From: VRUE01 sp963698085
GTDB taxonomy: Bacteria > Actinomycetota > Thermoleophilia > Solirubrobacterales > 70-9
Assembly: GCA_963698085.1 (NCBI GenBank)
Contig: OY969122.1
Coordinates: 62,001-126,000 of the forward strand
Direction of reading: 5' to 3'
DNA length: 64,000 bases
The position numbers and the translations under genes are program-made. Shown piece by piece: positions 1 to 7,529 of the stretch (positions are counted from its first letter, which is position 1; each line of letters starts with the position of its first letter). The notes under the pieces are model-generated. The model made no database searches. It had not been told where the DNA came from and saw only the letters and a program-made list of their open reading frames with translations.

Positions 1-491
1 GGCGGCACGTCCTCGACGACGACGGTGTTAGCTCCGATCTTGGCGCCATCGCCGACCGCGATCGGGCCGAGCAGCTTGGCGCCGGAGCCAACGGTGACGT
101 TGTCCCCCACGGTCGGGTGCCGCTTGCCGCGCTGGAAGCCGGTACCGCCCAACGTCACCCCCTGATAGAGGGTCACCCGGCGACCGATTTCGGCCGTCTC
201 ACCAATCACCACCCCGGAGCCGTGATCGATGAAGAATTCGGGCCCGATCTTTGCCGCGGGGTGCACCTCGACCCCGGTCACCGCGCGGCTCAGGTAGGCG
301 ATCGCGCCCGGCACCAGCGGCACACCGGCCTCGCGCAGCGCGTGGGCAACCCTATGGGCAAGCAACGCCTGCACGCCGGCCCAGCCAATCAGGATCTCTA
401 GCGCGGAGACGCCCTGCGCCGCAGGATCGCGATCGCGCGCCGCGGCGACGTCCGCTTTGATCTCCTTGGCCACCCGGCGCAGCAAGTTCAT
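1..491 (-). CDS. cysE: Serine O-acetyltransferase (5' part; cut by window edge)
   Basis: Transfers acetyl from acetyl-CoA to L-serine, the first step of cysteine synthesis in the cytoplasm. The visible 163 residues begin at an ATG at 489-491 and show an alpha-helical N-terminus, then the left-handed beta-helix with hexapeptide repeats. The catalytic Asp-His pair lies near residues 89-90 (FFIDHGSG), followed by GETAEIG. The start overlaps the cysK stop as ATGA, so translation is probably coupled to cysK. The C-terminal end lies to the left of the window. The family call is secure from the His motif, hexapeptide repeats and cysK linkage. Confidence 0.95.
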   Translation of the reverse strand, partial: MNLLRRVAKEIKADVAAARDRDPAAQGVSALEILIGWAGVQALLAHRVAHALREAGVPLVPGAIAYLSRAVTGVEVHPAAKIGPEFFIDHGSGVVIGETAEIGRRVTLYQGVTLGGTGFQRGKRHPTVGDNVTVGSGAKLLGPIAVGDGAKIGANTVVVEDVP

Positions 492-1411
492 GGAGCAAAG
501 AAGGGTAGGGACATGTAGCGCTCGCCCGAGTCGCAGACCACCGTCACCACCCGCTTCCCCTCCATCTCCGGCCGCGCCGCGACCTCGAGGGCTGCCTTGA
601 TGTTCGCCCCAGCGGAGATGCCGGCCAAAACCCCCTCCCGCTGCGCCGCGACCCGCGCCGTCTCCAGCGCGTCCTCGTCGGAGACGGCAATCGTCTCCTC
701 GATCACCGAGCGATCGAGGACCTCGGGAACGAAGCCCGCGCCGATGCCCTGGATCTTGTGCGGACCAGGGGCACCCCCCGAGAGAACCGGCGAGGATGCC
801 GGCTCGACCGCAACCACGAGCGTCTCCGGGCTGCGCTCGCGCAGGACGCTGCCGACCCCGGTGATCGTTCCGCCGGTGCCGACGCCAGCGACGAAGGCAC
901 CGACCTCGCCGGCGCTATCGCGCCAGATCTCCTCGGCCGTGGTGCGGCGATGTACCTCGGGATTCGCCGGGTTGGAGAACTGCTGCGGGACGAACCCCCG
1001 CCGCTGCTCGCGAATCTCCTCCGCCAGCGCGACCGCCTCGCTCATCCCGCCCAACGAGGGCGTCTCGCGCACCTCGGCCCCGTAGGCGCGCAGCAGCTTT
1101 GCCCGCTCCCGGCTCATCCCCTCGGGCAGGGTGAGGATCAGCTCGTAGCCGCGCGCCGCGCAGACCATCGCCAGCGCGATCCCGGTGTTACCGCTGGTCG
1201 GCTCGACGATCACCGAGCGCCCCGGCGCGATCTGCCCCTCCTCTTCGGCTGCATCGATCATCGCCACCCCGATCCGGTCCTTGACCGAGCCGCCAGGATT
1301 GAAGTACTCGAGCTTCGCGCATACCTCGCCCGGCAACCCCTCGCTGAGCCGCCCCAAAGCGACCATCGGCGTGTTGCCGACAACGGCGGAAGCCTCCGCT
1401 CCGATCCTCAT
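488..1411 (-). CDS. cysK: Cysteine synthase A (O-acetylserine sulfhydrylase)
   Basis: Makes L-cysteine from O-acetylserine and sulfide using PLP (fold type II). The N-terminus aligns with the family from the ATG at 1411 (GNTPMVAL at residues 12-19). The PLP lysine is K44 in NPGGSVKDR, and TSGNTG is the asparagine/phosphate-binding loop. The product is 307 residues, a normal length. A further 11 in-frame codons upstream are not family-like and encode the leftover end of rrf2 in another frame. The start codon overlaps, as TGATG, a stop that ends a relic GMYFI peptide, the same tail as the Rrf2 protein at 3506-3904. cysE follows with an ATGA overlap. Confidence 0.95.
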   Translation of the reverse strand: MRIGAEASAVVGNTPMVALGRLSEGLPGEVCAKLEYFNPGGSVKDRIGVAMIDAAEEEGQIAPGRSVIVEPTSGNTGIALAMVCAARGYELILTLPEGMSRERAKLLRAYGAEVRETPSLGGMSEAVALAEEIREQRRGFVPQQFSNPANPEVHRRTTAEEIWRDSAGEVGAFVAGVGTGGTITGVGSVLRERSPETLVVAVEPASSPVLSGGAPGPHKIQGIGAGFVPEVLDRSVIEETIAVSDEDALETARVAAQREGVLAGISAGANIKAALEVAARPEMEGKRVVTVVCDSGERYMSLPFFAP

Positions 1412-1412
1412 C

Positions 1413-1429
1413 AGATGAAGTACATGCCG
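1413..1429. repeat. Left copy of a 17-bp direct repeat (attachment-site-like relic)
   Basis: AGATGAAGTACATGCCG here matches AGATGAAATACATCCCG at 3508-3524 at 15 of 17 positions. Read on the minus strand both encode the peptide end MYFI, and each is followed by a stop. The right copy is the true 3' end of rrf2. The left copy is a stranded duplicate abutting cysK. This is what integrase-mediated insertion into a gene's 3' end leaves behind. Both mismatches are synonymous or conservative, so the event is probably old. Confidence 0.7.
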
Positions 1430-1475
1430 AGTCGGGGGGTGCAATCCCGCATCAACAAGCGGCTTACTCTCATCG

Positions 1476-1515
1476 TGCGCCAGTCAGCACCCACGTCAGC
1501 CGAGCGGGCGGCTTC
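1476..1515 (-). repeat. Integrase-tail-like repeat, copy 1
   Basis: This 40-bp stretch closely matches 2140-2178, the 3' end of the integrase remnant. The two share TGCGCCAG, CAGCAC and then 19 consecutive bases ending in GGCGGCTTC. In the minus-strand frame it encodes EAARSADVGAD, compared with EAARSAGAVLAGA at the end of the integrase fragment. It is probably the last trace of a second integrase gene at the left end of the island. Related TGCGCCAG units recur in tandem at 3409-3429 near the right end. Confidence 0.5.
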
Positions 1516-1555
1516 GCACCAACCGCTGCGGGATTCGCGGGGATCGGTTGTTGCT

Positions 1556-2047
1556 TCACTCGCCGTGATGTTCTCCCGGTGGGGACTCTCCCTCGAAGTA
1601 GTCCACGCCGTCGCTGCGCCTGAAAAACGCGCGCAGTCCACCGCCTCGAGGTAGACGCTCGCCAACGCCGATCTTTTCGGAGTCCGGGTAGACGACGACA
1701 TCGGGACGACCATGGCTTGAGATCGCCAGAAAGGTCGCAGTCGTCTCCGTGCGGTTAAGAATCTGATGTGACCCCTCCTCACCGAGGGGGAAGCGCAGCG
1801 CCTCTCCCTCCTCTAGCTCCCGAATGCCCTCCGGGGTGCGGAGGCTAGGGCGCCCAGAGAGAACGATCACAAGCTCCTCGTCGGAATAGTGGAAGTGGTA
1901 GAGATAGGCCGCCTCGCCTGGTGGGACCTCCCAGAGACTGGCTCCAATCAACTCGGTACCGAGTTCGTAGCCGATGCGCGCACGCCGGGAGCGGAAGCCC
2001 GGAGGTCGCTCTCCGTCTTCAAATTTGGGCCTGTAGATGTTTGCCAT
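1556..2047 (-). CDS. Cupin-domain protein
   Basis: This is a 163-residue single-domain cupin. The first cupin motif is visible as PPGEAAYLYHFHYSDEELVIVLSG, with the His-x-His and Glu metal ligands. The second is PLGEEGSHQILN with the third His. A mononuclear metal-binding beta-barrel is therefore expected, but the substrate cannot be read from the sequence. The N-terminus (MANIYRPKFEDGERPPG) and the acidic C-terminal tail resemble stand-alone cupins found as accessory genes in many bacteria. It lies inside the 1.41-3.51 kb island, on the same strand as the flanking cys genes, and is probably cargo. Confidence 0.85.
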   Translation of the reverse strand: MANIYRPKFEDGERPPGFRSRRARIGYELGTELIGASLWEVPPGEAAYLYHFHYSDEELVIVLSGRPSLRTPEGIRELEEGEALRFPLGEEGSHQILNRTETTATFLAISSHGRPDVVVYPDSEKIGVGERLPRGGGLRAFFRRSDGVDYFEGESPPGEHHGE

Positions 2048-2136
2048 TGGGTGGGCAATCTATAAGTCGAGACAGATGAATACGGGATACATCATGAGCG
2101 CCACGGCTGTCGGGATTGGAAGCGGCTTGTCGTCAC

Positions 2137-2304
2137 CTATGCGCCAGCCAGCACCGCGCCAGCCGAGCGGGCGGCTTCCTCGGCCCGCTCTCGCTGGGCG
2201 TTGAGGTAGGCATCGAGCAGGCCCGCAGCCTCTGCCTCGGACCCCGGCATCAGGTGGCCGTAGCGATCCAGCGTGATCGAAATGTTGGCGTGGCCCATGA
2301 GCAT
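2137..2304 (-). pseudogene. C-terminal remnant of a phage-type tyrosine integrase
   Basis: The minus strand encodes MLMGHANISITLDRYGHLMP followed by GSEAEAAGLLDAYL. This is the box II end of a tyrosine recombinase: the His of LMGH, the catalytic Tyr in LDRYGH, and the usual C-terminal helix. The frame stays open upstream to about 2454, but that sequence (SRRAYPRDPHFESVA) does not resemble an integrase: the RHT box, core-binding and SAM-like domains are all missing. It is therefore a broken 3' fragment that cannot act as a recombinase. Its presence between the two 17-bp direct repeats marks 1.41-3.51 kb as a decayed integrative element. Confidence 0.85.
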
Positions 2305-2499
2305 TGCAACGCTTTCGAAATGCGGATCTCGCGGATAGGCTCGGCGGCTCACGCTATCCGAAACCTCGCCGTCGAACGGGCTCACCCGAGTTGAGACCGC
2401 CCGCAGCGCCGCCCAGGGCCCAAGAGAAAGACAACGCGCTGAACCTCGGCCCAATCATGAACCACGCTGCCTAACCAAAGACAGCGAGAGGAAGTACGA

Positions 2500-2694
2500 C
2501 TAGCCTCGCGGGCGTCGCCGGACTGGCGGTACGCCCTCCGATCCAAGAAACTCGCGAGTTTCTGCTCGCGTTTGATCGAGAGGCACATCCCCGCTAAGAC
2601 CCTCTTGGAGGTAGTCGATCAGCGCAGTAGTCTGATCCAGCGGCACTTCGGGTGCCACGTTGACTAGCTCCGGACGCTCTTCTGGATCGGTCAT
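2500..2694 (-). CDS. Small protein with two VPLDQT motifs (unknown function)
   Basis: This is a 64-residue acidic protein, not recognised. It contains EVPLDQTTALIDY near residues 16-28 and DVPLDQTRAETREF about 21 residues later, so it is internally duplicated. The same motif occurs in the 36-residue protein encoded just upstream. The start overlaps the upstream stop as ATGA, implying coupled translation. The C-terminus is basic (RRRPRG). No signal peptide or membrane segment is visible. Coding status is supported by the motif being kept across two reading frames and by the overlaps, not by known homologs. An antitoxin-like or adaptor role is possible but untested. Confidence 0.55.
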   Translation of the reverse strand: MTDPEERPELVNVAPEVPLDQTTALIDYLQEGLSGDVPLDQTRAETREFLGSEGVPPVRRRPRG

Positions 2695-2801
2695 TTTTGA
2701 TTCCCGTTCGGAGCGTCACGGCCCTCATAGTCAACGGGTGCCGTGGTCTGATCAAGCGGGACGCCAGGAGGCGGAGGTGAGGGATTAGGTGCTTTCGACA
2801 T
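2691..2801 (-). CDS. 36-residue micro-protein with a VPLDQT motif (unknown function)
   Basis: This short frame starts with an ATG directly abutting the TAA of the membrane-protein gene (TAAATG) and ends in an ATGA overlap with the 64-residue gene. Its product has a proline-rich N-terminus (four consecutive prolines) and then GVPLDQTTAPVDYEG. That segment is nearly the same as EVPLDQTTALIDY in the downstream protein. Zero spacing on one side and overlap on the other argue for coupled translation as a three-gene unit. It is shorter than most gene finders accept. The function is unknown. Confidence 0.5.
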   Translation of the reverse strand: MSKAPNPSPPPPGVPLDQTTAPVDYEGRDAPNGNQK

Positions 2802-3344
2802 TTAGATCAACTCCACGATCAGGATACCAATGGCGAGAACGGAAAAGGCAAGGCCAGCGAGAAACGCATAAAGAGAGACATTGATCGCTTTGGCAGCAGC
2901 ATTGCCGCCGTCTTGGGCGTTCCTGGTAGCGGTCTCCAATGCCCGAAGCGACCGAACGTGAACGCGCCAAAGATCAGGCTCGCTCTGGAATCGGTCGGAG
3001 ACGTAGTTGGTGATCTCGTCTGCCGAGATCGATGCGAATGGCTGCGGCTTGATTACGCCCACACCGGCAACCAACACCGACACCGCCAGACAAAGAGAGG
3101 CACCGAGCAGCGCCAGCCCCATCGCGGTGCCGGTGCAACCGTCAACCGTTTCGAGAATTTTGGAGGCGTTACCCCCGATCAAGGCCAGAAACACAGCGCC
3201 GAAGCCCGCGACCTGACCTCCCCTCGTCCGCAAGGACTCTGCCCGACGCTGTTGGTCCTCCAGCAGCCGTTGGGCCTCTTCCACGTACCAGGCAATCGCT
3301 TCGGCATTCGGCTTGGTGGGCGACTGTTGCGGGGAAGAATCCAT
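2802..3344 (-). CDS. Three-helix membrane protein, SLATT/Pycsar-effector-like topology
   Basis: The product has 180 residues. A soluble, charged N-terminus (1-42, coiled-coil-like LLEDQQRRAESLRTR) precedes TM1 (about 44-60) and TM2 (about 74-98). A cytosolic-looking helical segment (about 105-150, with LRALETATRNAQ) leads to TM3 (about 153-178). Two early helices, a helical spacer and a closing helix are the plan seen in SLATT and DUF5706 (Pycsar TM) effectors, small membrane proteins that pair with nucleotide-sensing genes. I see no diagnostic motif, and no cyclase or SMODS gene is adjacent, so the resemblance is topological only. It heads a coupled unit with the two VPLDQT micro-proteins inside the island. 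Confidence 0.7.
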   Translation of the reverse strand: MDSSPQQSPTKPNAEAIAWYVEEAQRLLEDQQRRAESLRTRGGQVAGFGAVFLALIGGNASKILETVDGCTGTAMGLALLGASLCLAVSVLVAGVGVIKPQPFASISADEITNYVSDRFQSEPDLWRVHVRSLRALETATRNAQDGGNAAAKAINVSLYAFLAGLAFSVLAIGILIVELI

Positions 3345-3505
3345 GGAAGCCGATCATTCATCACGCCGCGGACACTCCGGCGGTCCATGGCTCCCCATGC
3401 GCCACTGGTGCGCCAGTCGTGCGCCAGCCCGACCGGAAACAACCGGATTCAGCCGGACTGCGCTCCGCTTGAACAAGCGGAATCCCAATGCCGGTGCGGC
3501 CCGAT

Positions 3506-3904
3506 CTAGATGAAATACATCCCGGAGCCGGCCTCCTCGGCCTCGCGGCGGGCTACTTCGGCGATCGTGGTCTGGCCGAAGACCTTGCGCAGGGCGGTGA
3601 CGCCCTCGGCCCAGATCCCACCGGCCTCATCGGCCTCCTGGCCGACTTTGCCGTCGAGGGCCTGCACGACCTCCAAGACGGTGATCTCCTCGGCGGCGCG
3701 GGAGAGCGTGTAGCCGCCTTTCATCCCCCGGTGGCTGGTCAGCAGGCCGGACCGGCGCAGGGTCGAGAAGAGCTGCTCGAGGAACTGCTCCGGGATGTCC
3801 CGCCGCTCGGCCAGCTCCTTGATCGGCACCGGCCGCTCCCCCGAGCGGGCCAGCTCGGCCATCGCGACCACCGCGTAGCGCGACTTCGAGGTGATGGAAA
3901 TCAC
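3506..3904 (-). CDS. Rrf2-family transcriptional regulator (CymR/IscR-like)
   Basis: This is a 132-residue winged-helix repressor of the Rrf2 family. The start (GTG at 3902-3904) gives ISITSKSRYAVVAMAEL, the family's N-terminal helix. The recognition helix region is IPEQFLEQLFSTLRRSGLL, followed by SHRGMKGGYTL in the wing. The three Cys ligands that bind Fe-S in IscR are absent, so it resembles the cysteine regulator CymR rather than IscR. It ends in GMYFI. A relic of the same tail precedes cysK, indicating that it was once directly upstream of cysK-cysE and probably still controls cysteine genes. Regulation of cysK is inference. Confidence 0.9.
   Translation of the reverse strand: MISITSKSRYAVVAMAELARSGERPVPIKELAERRDIPEQFLEQLFSTLRRSGLLTSHRGMKGGYTLSRAAEEITVLEVVQALDGKVGQEADEAGGIWAEGVTALRKVFGQTTIAEVARREAEEAGSGMYFI
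3508..3524. repeat. Right copy of the 17-bp direct repeat, inside the rrf2 3' end
   Basis: This copy encodes the last residues and stop of the Rrf2 protein. It is paired with 1413-1429 (15 of 17 identical). In integrative elements that target a gene's 3' end, the element carries its own copy of that end and restores the gene, while the original copy is displaced to the far side. Here the displaced copy touches cysK. Confidence 0.65.
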
Positions 3905-3981
3905 AAGCCCTTTCTACCGCACGATGCGGACTTTGCTGGGTATAGGATCGAACGGTCTCGACCGAGCGCCCACATTGCCTT

Positions 3982-4578
3982 GTGATCGATACCCAGCCGC
4001 TGGTCCGGTTGGGCATGCGCGAGGCGCTGGCCGACGATTTCGAAATCCACGAGAGCGAGACCCGCGACGAGGCGATCGGCCTGATCCGCGACATCGGCAG
4101 CATGGACGTGGCGATTGTCGACCTGCGACGCGACCTGAGCGACAGCACCGAGGCGCTGTACGGCCACGAAGCAATCCGGACACTGCACAAGACTGCGCCG
4201 GGGATGGGGATCGTCGCCCACGGCGAGCGCCCGGAGCGCCATCTTGCCAGTGCCGCCCTGCAGGCTGGCGCAAGCGCCTACGTCGCTCGTACCGCCGCTG
4301 CCGAGGAGCTGGCGAGAGCGGTGCGCGCGGCGCTCGACCAGGAACGGTTCGTCGACCCGGCCGTACCACCCAGCGGCAGCCGCGGCAAGCTGACCCGGCG
4401 CCAGCGCGAGATCCTGCAGCTGCTGGCCGACGGCGGCTCGACCATCGCCGCCGCGCGCGAGCTCGGCCTCAGCGAGGAAACGGTGAAGACGCACACCAAG
4501 AACGTCCTCGCTCGCCTCGGCGCAAGAAATCGCACTCACGCCGTCGCAATCGCGCTGCGAGAGTCCCTGATCGACTAA
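3982..4578 (+). CDS. NarL/FixJ-type response regulator with degenerate receiver
   Basis: A receiver domain (about 1-120) is followed by a LuxR-type HTH (about 130-195; LTRRQREILQLLADG, then LSEETVKTHTKNVLARLG). The phosphoacceptor-type Asp is kept (D47 in VAIVDLR). However, the acidic pair is reduced to D-T (VIDTQPLV), the conserved Thr/Ser position reads His (IVAHGE) and the usual Lys is Arg (AYVARTA). Phosphorylation-independent control is therefore likely. The GTG start is the only one after an in-frame stop at 3943, and it clips strand beta-1 slightly. The gene diverges from rrf2 and converges with the HDOD-LuxR gene, overlapping it by 4 bp. No kinase is adjacent. Confidence 0.85.
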   Translation: MIDTQPLVRLGMREALADDFEIHESETRDEAIGLIRDIGSMDVAIVDLRRDLSDSTEALYGHEAIRTLHKTAPGMGIVAHGERPERHLASAALQAGASAYVARTAAAEELARAVRAALDQERFVDPAVPPSGSRGKLTRRQREILQLLADGGSTIAAARELGLSEETVKTHTKNVLARLGARNRTHAVAIALRESLID

Positions 4579-5651
4579 ATCCAGCCGCGGTCGCGAGCGG
4601 TGAGGACCGCCTGTGCCCTGTCCACTGCACCGATCTTGCCGTAGACGTTGTGCAGGTGGGTACGGATAGTCGAGACCGAGAGCTGCATCTCTCCGGCGAT
4701 CTGCTTGTAGACCATTCCCTCTGAGAGGTGTCGGAGGACGTCCAGCTCCCGGCTCGAGAGCGGGCAGGGCTCGCTGATGCGGGATTCTGCCTCGCGGGGA
4801 TAAGGAAGCTCGTAGAGCAGCTCACGCAGGCCGTCGGCGCCGAGGCCGCAGCGCTTGGCCGTCTCGCGCAGGCGCTCCGGCGTCACCGCCTCTCCCTGCG
4901 AGTAGTGGGCGACCATGTCGGCGGTGGCGATGATCGCCGCGAGCCCGTCCGCGTCCTCGGCGTGGTGGCGCTCGATCGCGACGGCAATCCGCTGCGGCAC
5001 GTTCCAGCGCCGCGCAAGCACGCCGCCGACGAGCGCGTGATCGATGCCGAGCTGATCGCGTTCTTCGCGGATCCGCTGCTCGGGGGTGCGCGAGGTAGCG
5101 TCGAAGTAGGTCCTGCGGCCAGGGTGCAGCTTCGAGATAACCAGGCGACCGATGTCATGCAGGAGCGCAGCGACGACCAGCTCGTCGCGATCGGCCCAGC
5201 CGATCTCACGCCCGATCCGGACCGCCGCCTGTTGGGTGGCGAGAGCGTGTACGCGGAACTGCTCGGGGCGCAGCTCCCAGCCTCCGTTGGACTCGAAGAA
5301 GTCGAAAACCGGCGCGGTACCCGCGATGGCCAGCACACCGGAGGGCTTCAGTACTTCTACGGCCGCCGGCACGCCGCCGACGCCGCCACCGGAACTGGCG
5401 CGATTGGCGAAGCGAAGCACCGCTATGGTCAGCGCAACGTCGGCCTCGACCGCTTCGACCAGATCGCCCATGCGAGCGGTCTCGGCGGTCGCCGCCTGCA
5501 TCACTCGGGCCCGAGACTCGATCAGAGCGGGGAATTTCTCGACAGCCTCGAAAGCGGCGGCCAAGCGGGCGCCGGGTGCGGGGGCCGCGGCGCCACGCGG
5601 TGCATCCGCCTTCGCCACCTTCCCATTGCTCTGTGTCTTGCTCGCCGACAT
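4575..5651 (-). CDS. HDOD-domain protein with C-terminal LuxR HTH
   Basis: The 358-residue product combines an HDOD/HD region (about 40-270) with a LuxR-type DNA-binding domain at the end (CPLSSRELDVLRHLSEGMVYKQIAG, then STIRTHLHNVYGKIGA). Metal-type motifs ALLHDIGRLVISKLHPG and ERHHAEDADG are visible, so the HD part may be catalytic or bind a ligand. I chose ATG 5651 (MSASKTQSNGK), with GGCGGA upstream; an ATG at 5693 would add 14 residues. HDOD domains usually occur alone or with EAL/GGDEF/kinase partners; a direct fusion to LuxR points to a one-component regulator. It converges on the degenerate NarL-like gene, which may be functionally linked. Confidence 0.8.
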   Translation of the reverse strand: MSASKTQSNGKVAKADAPRGAAAPAPGARLAAAFEAVEKFPALIESRARVMQAATAETARMGDLVEAVEADVALTIAVLRFANRASSGGGVGGVPAAVEVLKPSGVLAIAGTAPVFDFFESNGGWELRPEQFRVHALATQQAAVRIGREIGWADRDELVVAALLHDIGRLVISKLHPGRRTYFDATSRTPEQRIREERDQLGIDHALVGGVLARRWNVPQRIAVAIERHHAEDADGLAAIIATADMVAHYSQGEAVTPERLRETAKRCGLGADGLRELLYELPYPREAESRISEPCPLSSRELDVLRHLSEGMVYKQIAGEMQLSVSTIRTHLHNVYGKIGAVDRAQAVLTARDRGWI

Positions 5652-5727
5652 GACAGGGGTTTCCGCCCCCCTCATCGGCAGCAAAGGACGCACGGTTTAG
5701 CTGCGGCCTCGTCAAAATTAGGTGTTG

Positions 5728-7095
5728 TTATGCGTGGAGGCGTACAAGCGCCGCGTCGATGCGCCGCAGCGATTCGTCTCGGCCCAACACGGCCAGCGAT
5801 TCGAAGATCCCCGGTGAGACCGTGCTGCCACTGATCGCCACTCGAATTGGCTGATAGACACGACCGGGCTTGGTGCGCAGGCGCTCCGGCAACGGCGATA
5901 GGGCCGCCTCGACAGTGGCCGCGTCGAAGTCATCGGTGGCGGCGAGCGCTTCCCGGGCCGCTTCCAACGCCGCCGGCGCCTCGTCCACCATCGTCTTGCG
6001 CCAGGCCTTCTCGTCCTCGACCGGTGGCTCGAAGAGGAAGCGGATCAGCGGCCAGACCTCTTCCAGCGTCTGCGCTTTCTCCTGCACGATCTCGCAGGCC
6101 GCCCGCAGTCGCTCGTCCGCAGGGCGACCAAGGTGCCTCGCGACGACGCCGACATAGTCGTCAAGGGCCATCTCCCGCATGTAGCGGCCGTTGATCCAGC
6201 GCAGCTTCTTCTCGTCGAAGATCGCCGCCGCCTTGCCGACGTCGGCAAGGCGGAAGCGCTCGACCAGTTCGTCGGTCGGGATCAGCGTCGCGTCGTCATC
6301 GGCCCCCCAGCCGAGCAGGGCGAGGTAGTTGCGGACCGCCGCCGGCAGGTAGCCGGATTCGCGCAGCTCCTGCACCGAGGCGGCACCGTGTCGCTTGGAG
6401 AGCTTGCGCCCATCGGGTCCGTGCAGCAGCGGCAGGTGCGCGTAGCGGGGCACCGCGAAGCCGAGCGCCGCGAGCACGAGCAGCTGCTTGGGCGTGTTGG
6501 AGAGGTGGTCGTCGCCCCTGACCACGTCGGTGATGCCCATCTCGGCGTCGTCGACGGCAACGGCGAAGTTGTAGAGGACCGAGCCATCGCCGCGGGCGAT
6601 GACGAAGTCGTCATAGCTACGGTTGGGGAAGTTGACCGGGCCGCGGATCAAATCCTCGACCACGGTCTCCCCCTCGTCGGGAACCCGCAGGCGCACCGCC
6701 GCGTCCGCTGCGTCGCTCGCTTCCCCGCGGTAGCCGCGACCAGCGCCGTGCTCTGCCTTCCAGGCCTCGACGTCCTTGGCCGTCGCCGGATCTCGATAGG
6801 CGGCGCCGCTTTCCAGCAGCTGGGCCAGCGCCGCCTCGTGGCGATCTGCCCGCGATGCCTGCGACACCGGCCCCTCGTCCCAGTCGAGCTCGAGCCAGCG
6901 CAGCGCGTCAAGGATCTGCTCGACGTTCTCCTCCGTGGAACGCTCGCGGTCGGTGTCCTCGATCCGCAGCACCAACGAGCCACCCTGGTGGCGCGCGGCC
7001 AGCCAGTTGTAGAGTGCCGTCCTCGCGCCGCCGATGTGCAGGGCACCGGTCGGCGAGGGAGCGAACCGCAATCGAACTGTGGAATCGGCCGTCAT
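5728..7095 (-). CDS. gltX: Glutamyl-tRNA synthetase
   Basis: Class I synthetase charging tRNA-Glu. The HIGH-type signature is in APSPTGALHIGGARTALYNWL and the KMSKS equivalent is KLSKRHG. The anticodon-binding all-alpha domain follows, giving 455 residues, slightly short but normal for actinobacteria. The start at 7095 (MTADSTVRLRFAPSPTG) matches the family; the frame is open 123 nt further upstream without homology. The gene stands alone, transcribed away from the small gene at 7209. Confidence 0.96.
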   Translation of the reverse strand: MTADSTVRLRFAPSPTGALHIGGARTALYNWLAARHQGGSLVLRIEDTDRERSTEENVEQILDALRWLELDWDEGPVSQASRADRHEAALAQLLESGAAYRDPATAKDVEAWKAEHGAGRGYRGEASDAADAAVRLRVPDEGETVVEDLIRGPVNFPNRSYDDFVIARGDGSVLYNFAVAVDDAEMGITDVVRGDDHLSNTPKQLLVLAALGFAVPRYAHLPLLHGPDGRKLSKRHGAASVQELRESGYLPAAVRNYLALLGWGADDDATLIPTDELVERFRLADVGKAAAIFDEKKLRWINGRYMREMALDDYVGVVARHLGRPADERLRAACEIVQEKAQTLEEVWPLIRFLFEPPVEDEKAWRKTMVDEAPAALEAAREALAATDDFDAATVEAALSPLPERLRTKPGRVYQPIRVAISGSTVSPGIFESLAVLGRDESLRRIDAALVRLHA

Positions 7096-7208
7096 CGGAT
7101 CGGCGCGGATGTTTCCACAGTGGCCGGAGTTCGACGCTCCGCCTGGATCTGGCGAGCACGAGGTAGGCTCGTTCACAGAAGAAGAGCACCCCACTGAAGG
7201 AGGAAGGC

Positions 7209-7508
7209 ATGTACGCAAGAATCGTGCGCTGGGAGGGCTCTAATGCGGAGACGCTCGAGCGAACCGCAAGCGAGATCCGCGCCCAGGCCGAGTCCCGGGG
7301 AGGGCCGCCGGAGGGCGTCCCCGCAAAAGGGCTACTGATCCTGAACGACGGCGAGAACGGCCGCTCGCTCGCGATCAGCCTCTTTGAGACCGAGGACGAC
7401 TACCGCGAAGGGGACGCGACGCTTAACTCAATGTCCCCGCCCGCAGACGGCTTGGGCCAGCGCGTCTCGGTCGAGAAATACGAGGTGGCGGTACAGCTGG
7501 AGGCCTGA
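7209..7508 (+). CDS. Small ABM/dabb-fold-like protein, function unknown
   Basis: A 99-residue protein with a strong ribosome binding site (AAGGAGG 7-8 nt before ATG). The pattern MYARIVRWEGS, then an amphipathic helix, then GLLILNDGENGRSLAISLFETEDDYREGD and RVSVEKYEVAVQLE suggests the ferredoxin-like fold of antibiotic-biosynthesis-monooxygenase/dabb domains. Such proteins are often annotated only as hypothetical. No catalytic residues can be named. It is followed 21 nt later by the endonuclease IV gene on the same strand, so the two are probably co-transcribed. Confidence 0.75.
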   Translation: MYARIVRWEGSNAETLERTASEIRAQAESRGGPPEGVPAKGLLILNDGENGRSLAISLFETEDDYREGDATLNSMSPPADGLGQRVSVEKYEVAVQLEA

Positions 7509-7529
7509 GGAACCATAGGATGCGCCTCG

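Noticed and set aside
1412..1444. An upstream ATG extending CysK by 11 residues
   Set aside because: The added residues do not match the family, and the DNA there is the relic rrf2 end. ATG 1411 gives the normal N-terminus.
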